Below are positions 60,175-64,000 of a DNA stretch of 64,000 bases, piece after piece. Origin of the DNA: CAG-552 sp964516925 (GTDB lineage Bacteria > Bacillota > Clostridia > Christensenellales > Pumilibacteraceae). The stretch is taken from assembly GCA_964516925.1 (NCBI GenBank), contig CAZEXL010000007.1, positions 3,306-67,305 of the forward strand. Direction: 5' to 3'. The notes beneath the pieces were generated by a model, which was given only the letters and a program-made list of their open reading frames with translations, did not search any database and had not been told where the DNA came from. The position numbers and the translations under genes are program-made. Position 1 is the first letter of the stretch, and each line of letters opens with the position of its first letter.

Positions 60175-63100
60175 TTATTGTTTTGTCCAAGCAAGTATCG
60201 TTTTGCCGTCGGTATCGTAATGCCAATAGTTGCCGCTTGTCGTAGGTTGTGTTTCGCTGTAGTAGTAGCGTGTTACGGAAGCAAGATAGGTGATGTCACC
60301 ATATATCGCAATTGCATTCCATTCACTTTTGCTTCCTTCGTAGTATACGCTTGTTAAGCTACTGCAAGAAGAGAACGCATTAACTCCTATGCTTGTTACG
60401 CTAGAAGGTATTGTTATGCTTGTTAAGCTACTGCAATTATAGAACGTATAACTTCCTATGCTTGTTACGCTAGAAGGTATCGTTATGCTTGTTAACTTAC
60501 TGCAATTATAGAACGCATAACTTCCTATGCTCGTTACGCTATCGGGGATTGTTATGCTTGTTAGGCTACTGCAATTAGAGAACGCACCATAATAAATAAC
60601 CTTAGTATGTTCATTTATTATACACGAAGATATATCCTTTGACTTTGCTTTTACAAGTACTACATATGGATTTTCGTTATTGCCTAAATAACATGCGTTA
60701 TCGTATTCATTATAGATTAACTTACTGCAACCATCGAACGCATAATCTCCTATGCTTGTTACGCTAGAAGGTATTGTTATGCTTGTTAACTTACTGCAAT
60801 TAGAGAACGCCTGAATTCCTATGCTTGTTACGCTGTTACCTATGCTAACGCTTGTTAAGCTACTGCAACCATAGAACGCAAATCCTTCTATGCTTATTAC
60901 ACTGTTAGGAATCGTTACGCTTGTTAATTCTCTGCAAGAAGAAAAAGCGCTATTTCCTATGCTTGTTACGCTGTTACCTATGCTAACGCTTGTTAACTTA
61001 CTGCAATTAGAGAACGCGCTACTTCCTATGCTTGTCACGCTGTTACCTATGCTAACGCTTGTTAACTTACTGCAATTAGAGAACGCGCTACCTCCTATTC
61101 TTGTTACGCTGTCGGGGATTTCTATGCTTGTTAAGCTACTGCAAGAAGAGAACGCACCGTTTTGAATAAACTTTGTTTTTTCGTTTATTGTGCAAGACGT
61201 TATACTTGTTGACTTTGCTTTTACAAGTACTACGTACGGATTTTCATTATTGCCTAAATAACATGCGTTATCGTATTCATTATAAGTTAAGTTACTGCAA
61301 CCCACGAACGCGCTATCTCCTATGCTGGTTACGCTAAAGGGGATTGTTATTGAGCCACTTAACGCTGCAGGTACATGTACTAATATTGTCTTTTCTTTAT
61401 TATACAATATACCGTCTACGCTACTATAATCGGCGTTATTTTCGTCTACATGTATACTCGTTAAACTGCTGCAACCAGAGAACGCATAACTTTCTATGCT
61501 TGTTACGCTAGTAGGGATTGTTATGCTTGTTAACTTACTGCAATAATAGAACGCCTCATACCCTATGCTTGTTACACTGTCGGGGATCGCTATGCTCGTT
61601 AAACTACTGCAATATTCGAATGCATAATCTCCTATAGTCTCACAAGCAGATTCGCCAACGAACTCCAGATTGCTTATTCCTGCCGAATAGAATAAACATG
61701 CAGGAATTTTCTTTACGTTTGCACCTACGGTTACTTTAAAACTCGAACTTACTACAAACGCATTGTTTTTATAACTTAAATCGGCACATTGCGTTGCATT
61801 ATAATTAATTTCCGTCAACGCCGAGCAACCGTAAAAGGCGTAATTGCCGATACTCGTTATGTCTTCGCCTATAGTAATGCTTGTTAGCGTCGCGCAATTC
61901 CTGAATGCGCCGTACAAAATATTACCGCCCGTTACCGCTACCTTTGTTAAGCTGCTTGGGATATAATAAGTAGAAGAAGTCGTTGAACTTGTTGAATCGC
62001 CGTAGTAAGATTGATATGTTTCTATTCCGCCTTCATAACTTCTAGTACCGAATATGTATCCGAACGGATATTGATACGTATCGCTAGACGACACGCCTGC
62101 TTTTGCCCCTACAAACGGTATTGTTATTTCTTTTAAGCTACTGCAACCACTAAATGCATAGCCTCCTATGCTTGTTACGCTAGAGAGGATTGTAACTTCA
62201 GTTAAGCTACTGCAATTATAGAAAGCTCCGTACGGTATATATCCGCCTGTTACCGTTACCTTTGTTAAACTGCTTGGGATATAATAAGTCGTATAAGTCG
62301 TTGAACTTGTATAACTGCCATAATAATATTGTGTTGTTGCCGTTCCGCCTTCATAACTGCCAGTACCAAATATGTATCCAAACGGATATTGATACTTATC
62401 GCTTGACGTTACGCCTGCTTTTGCACCGACAAACGGTATTGTTATTTCTTTTAAGCCACTGCAACCGCTAAACGCCCCTTCTCCTATATTTGTTACTTTG
62501 TCGGGAATTGTTATGCTTGTTAGCTTACTGCAATCCTCGAACGCATATTTTCCTATGCTTGTTACGCTGTCGGAGATCGTTATACTTGTTAAGCTACTGC
62601 ATTCAGAGAACGCATATTCTCCTATGCTTGTTACGCTAGAAGGTATTGTCACGCTTGTTAAGCTACTGCACCTATAGAACGCATGACTGCTTATGCTTGT
62701 TACGCTGTCCGGGATTTCTATGCTTGTTAAGCTACTGCAACCATAAAACGCATAATCTCCTATGTTTGTTACGCTATCGGGGATTTCTATGCTTGTTAAG
62801 CTACTGCACCACATGAACGCACGATCCCCTATACTTGTTACGCTATTACCGATTGTTACTTTGCTCAAGCTACTGCAATCAATGAACGCATAATCGTTTA
62901 TCTTTGTTGCAGTTGTTATATTTACTTCCGTTATTTTCTTGTTGTCTATATATAAATTCTTTGCACAATATAACGGATTGGCATGATCATTATAAAAAGA
63001 TATTTGTACCCACTCGTCTATCGTGCCACCATAGTATACGCTTGTTAAGTTACTGCAATTATGGAACGCATATCCTCCTATGCTAGTTACGCTAGAAGGG

Positions 63101-64000
63101 ATTGATATGCTTGTTAAGCTACTGCAATCCCAGAACGCTCCGTAAAGGATATTTCCGCCCGTTACCGTTACCTTTGTTAAACTGCTTGGGATATAATAAG
63201 TCGTATAAGTCGGTAAGCTTGTTGAATCACCGTAATAATATTGTTTTGTGCTCGTTCCGCCTTCATAACTGCTAGTACCAAATATGTATCCGAACGGATA
63301 TTGATCCGTATCACTTGACGATACGCTTGCTCTTGCTCCTACAAACGGTATGGTTATTTCTTGTAGCGAATTGCATCCGCTAAATGCGTTAAACCCTATG
63401 CCTGTTACGCTGTCGGGAATTGTTATGCTTGTTAAGTTACTGCAATTATGGAACGCCTCATACCCTATGGCTGTTACGCTAGAAGGGATTGTTACGCTTG
63501 TTAAGCTACTGCAATTATAGAACGTCATATAATCTATGGCTGTTACGCTAGAAGGGATTGTTACGCTTGTTAAGCTACTGCAATTATAGAACGCACATGC
63601 TTCTATGATTGTTACGCTAGACGGAATAACAACGCAAGTAATAGAACTTTTATCTCTAAAAGCGTCTAGACCGATAGCAGTTACGGGTAACCCTTCGTAA
63701 GAACTCGCTATTCTTACTTTTGTTGACAAACCGTGGTATGCTTCTACATAAGCGTACGTATTATCCGAAGATACCCCGTAATATACACCTTTGGTTGCGG
63801 ATATCGACCTATCGCATATCGTACACCAGCCGCTGTCGTCAACGGTATGCTCGCCATAACTTTGTTTTGTGTCATGACCGCAAGTCGCTTCTTGCCAATG
63901 GTATGTTTCGTCATGGCTCCATTCTTCCGAATACGAATGCCCTTTTGCCGTACCTTCGTCGGTTATTGTGTCCTTTTCGCCGCAACCGTTGTCGCAATAT
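60175..64000 (-). CDS. Giant BspA-type LRR protein (5' end beyond window)
   Basis: 1274 residues are visible. The frame is open from the right edge (YCDNGCGEKDTIT...) to a stop at 60177-60175. The visible N-terminal part has the same Cys-type units as the left-edge gene (HTVDDSGWCTICD). The rest is about 40 LRR_5 units of 23 residues (LTSITIPSSVTSIG), with inserted modules: a 75-residue loop with YPFGYIFG repeated three times and a 45-residue NACYLGNNENPYVVLVKAKS module repeated twice. The C-terminus (YWHYDTDGKTILAWTKQ) has no anchor, so anchoring would depend on the unseen N-terminus. An apparent ATG-less start at 63729 should not be used; the gene continues outside the window. Confidence 0.9.
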   Translation of the reverse strand, partial: YCDNGCGEKDTITDEGTAKGHSYSEEWSHDETYHWQEATCGHDTKQSYGEHTVDDSGWCTICDRSISATKGVYYGVSSDNTYAYVEAYHGLSTKVRIASSYEGLPVTAIGLDAFRDKSSITCVVIPSSVTIIEACAFYNCSSLTSVTIPSSVTAIDYMTFYNCSSLTSVTIPSSVTAIGYEAFHNCSNLTSITIPDSVTGIGFNAFSGCNSLQEITIPFVGARASVSSSDTDQYPFGYIFGTSSYEGGTSTKQYYYGDSTSLPTYTTYYIPSSLTKVTVTGGNILYGAFWDCSSLTSISIPSSVTSIGGYAFHNCSNLTSVYYGGTIDEWVQISFYNDHANPLYCAKNLYIDNKKITEVNITTATKINDYAFIDCSSLSKVTIGNSVTSIGDRAFMWCSSLTSIEIPDSVTNIGDYAFYGCSSLTSIEIPDSVTSISSHAFYRCSSLTSVTIPSSVTSIGEYAFSECSSLTSITISDSVTSIGKYAFEDCSKLTSITIPDKVTNIGEGAFSGCSGLKEITIPFVGAKAGVTSSDKYQYPFGYIFGTGSYEGGTATTQYYYGSYTSSTTYTTYYIPSSLTKVTVTGGYIPYGAFYNCSSLTEVTILSSVTSIGGYAFSGCSSLKEITIPFVGAKAGVSSSDTYQYPFGYIFGTRSYEGGIETYQSYYGDSTSSTTSSTYYIPSSLTKVAVTGGNILYGAFRNCATLTSITIGEDITSIGNYAFYGCSALTEINYNATQCADLSYKNNAFVVSSSFKVTVGANVKKIPACLFYSAGISNLEFVGESACETIGDYAFEYCSSLTSIAIPDSVTSIGYEAFYYCSKLTSITIPTSVTSIESYAFSGCSSLTSIHVDENNADYSSVDGILYNKEKTILVHVPAALSGSITIPFSVTSIGDSAFVGCSNLTYNEYDNACYLGNNENPYVVLVKAKSTSITSCTINEKTKFIQNGAFSSCSSLTSIEIPDSVTRIGGSAFSNCSKLTSVSIGNSVTSIGSSAFSNCSKLTSVSIGNSVTSIGNSAFSSCRELTSVTIPNSVISIEGFAFYGCSSLTSVSIGNSVTSIGIQAFSNCSKLTSITIPSSVTSIGDYAFDGCSKLIYNEYDNACYLGNNENPYVVLVKAKSKDISSCIINEHTKVIYYGAFSNCSSLTSITIPDSVTSIGSYAFYNCSKLTSITIPSSVTSIGSYTFYNCSSLTSITIPSSVTSIGVNAFSSCSSLTSVYYEGSKSEWNAIAIYGDITYLASVTRYYYSETQPTTSGNYWHYDTDGKTILAWTKQ

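Noticed and set aside
60300..63700. 69-bp direct repeats as a possible non-coding array
   Set aside because: They are the DNA of 23-residue BspA-type LRR units in one long open frame.
63729..63729. Start codon of the right-edge BspA gene at 63729
   Set aside because: The frame stays open to the window edge with Cys-repeat sequence typical of these proteins, so the true start is outside.

Overview
The window looks like part of a draft scaffold from an uncultured, strictly anaerobic Firmicute of the class Clostridia, probably from an animal gut. The evidence is the mix of a class III (oxygen-sensitive) ribonucleotide reductase with its radical-SAM activase, a stand-alone [FeFe] hydrogenase, a pyruvate-formate-lyase-activase-like radical SAM protein, SpoVG, very large BspA/InlB-repeat surface lipoproteins, and textbook TTGACA-17-TATAAT promoters. 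This is inference from gene content; there is no rRNA in the window. Most genes lie on the minus strand. Three runs of exactly 100 N are scaffold placeholders, and each sits inside a repeat.

Layout. 1-2.9 kb: two BspA-type leucine-rich-repeat lipoproteins and a divergent small HTH regulator. 3-7 kb: ArsB-type permease, a membrane-anchored unknown protein and FtsH. 7.1-11.5 kb: a coupled cluster of a hydrolase-like protein, signal peptidase I, DegV and a DUF3810 metalloprotease-like protein. 11.5-14.4 kb: MarR regulator and a MacB-like ABC exporter. 14.7-25.1 kb: two giant secreted or anchored repeat proteins and a lipoprotein. 25.5-30.6 kb: CNNM/CorC transporter, NUDIX hydrolase, ComEC-like MBL protein, patatin, ribosomal protein bL9 and DUF1893. 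31.3-34.8 kb: PH-like membrane protein with a divergent HTH regulator, a PflX-like radical SAM protein and an ABC-F ATPase. 34.9-41.2 kb: a PfkB-like kinase lacking its catalytic Asp, MurC, SpoVG, a Cys-rich miniprotein, and dnaX-ybaB-recR with a GNAT protein. 41.3-42.9 kb: metal-exporter-like permease, tRNA-Ser(GCT) and a serine-recombinase remnant. 43-47.5 kb: a giant InlB/LRR/discoidin-like lipoprotein. 47.6-50.5 kb: TetR regulator and a two-component system. 50.8-60 kb: an unknown protein, nrdG, nrdD-trxB, hydrogenase and MATE transporter. 60.2-64 kb: another BspA protein running off the right edge.

How the parts fit. Surface proteins take up about a third of the window. Secretion and envelope quality control (LepB, FtsH), DNA repair (RecR, YbaB, DnaX) and anaerobic dNTP synthesis (NrdD, NrdG, TrxB) make up most of the recognisable housekeeping. 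The nrdD gene carries a fused C-terminal redoxin, is translationally coupled to trxB and has a tandem NrdR-box-like site upstream, which suggests thioredoxin-reductase-driven deoxynucleotide synthesis.

Most unusual structures. (i) A 19-copy GTTGC array with strictly alternating 10/11-bp spacing, which is DNA-helix phased, between murC and the kinase gene. (ii) A family of hairpin repeats that abut or overlap stop codons and form large inverted arms around nrdG. (iii) At least four genes whose -10 box lies exactly 6 nt before the ATG with no Shine-Dalgarno, predicting leaderless mRNAs. (iv) An 18-bp sequence shared exactly by two distant promoter regions. I saw no defence system, CRISPR array or intact mobile element.
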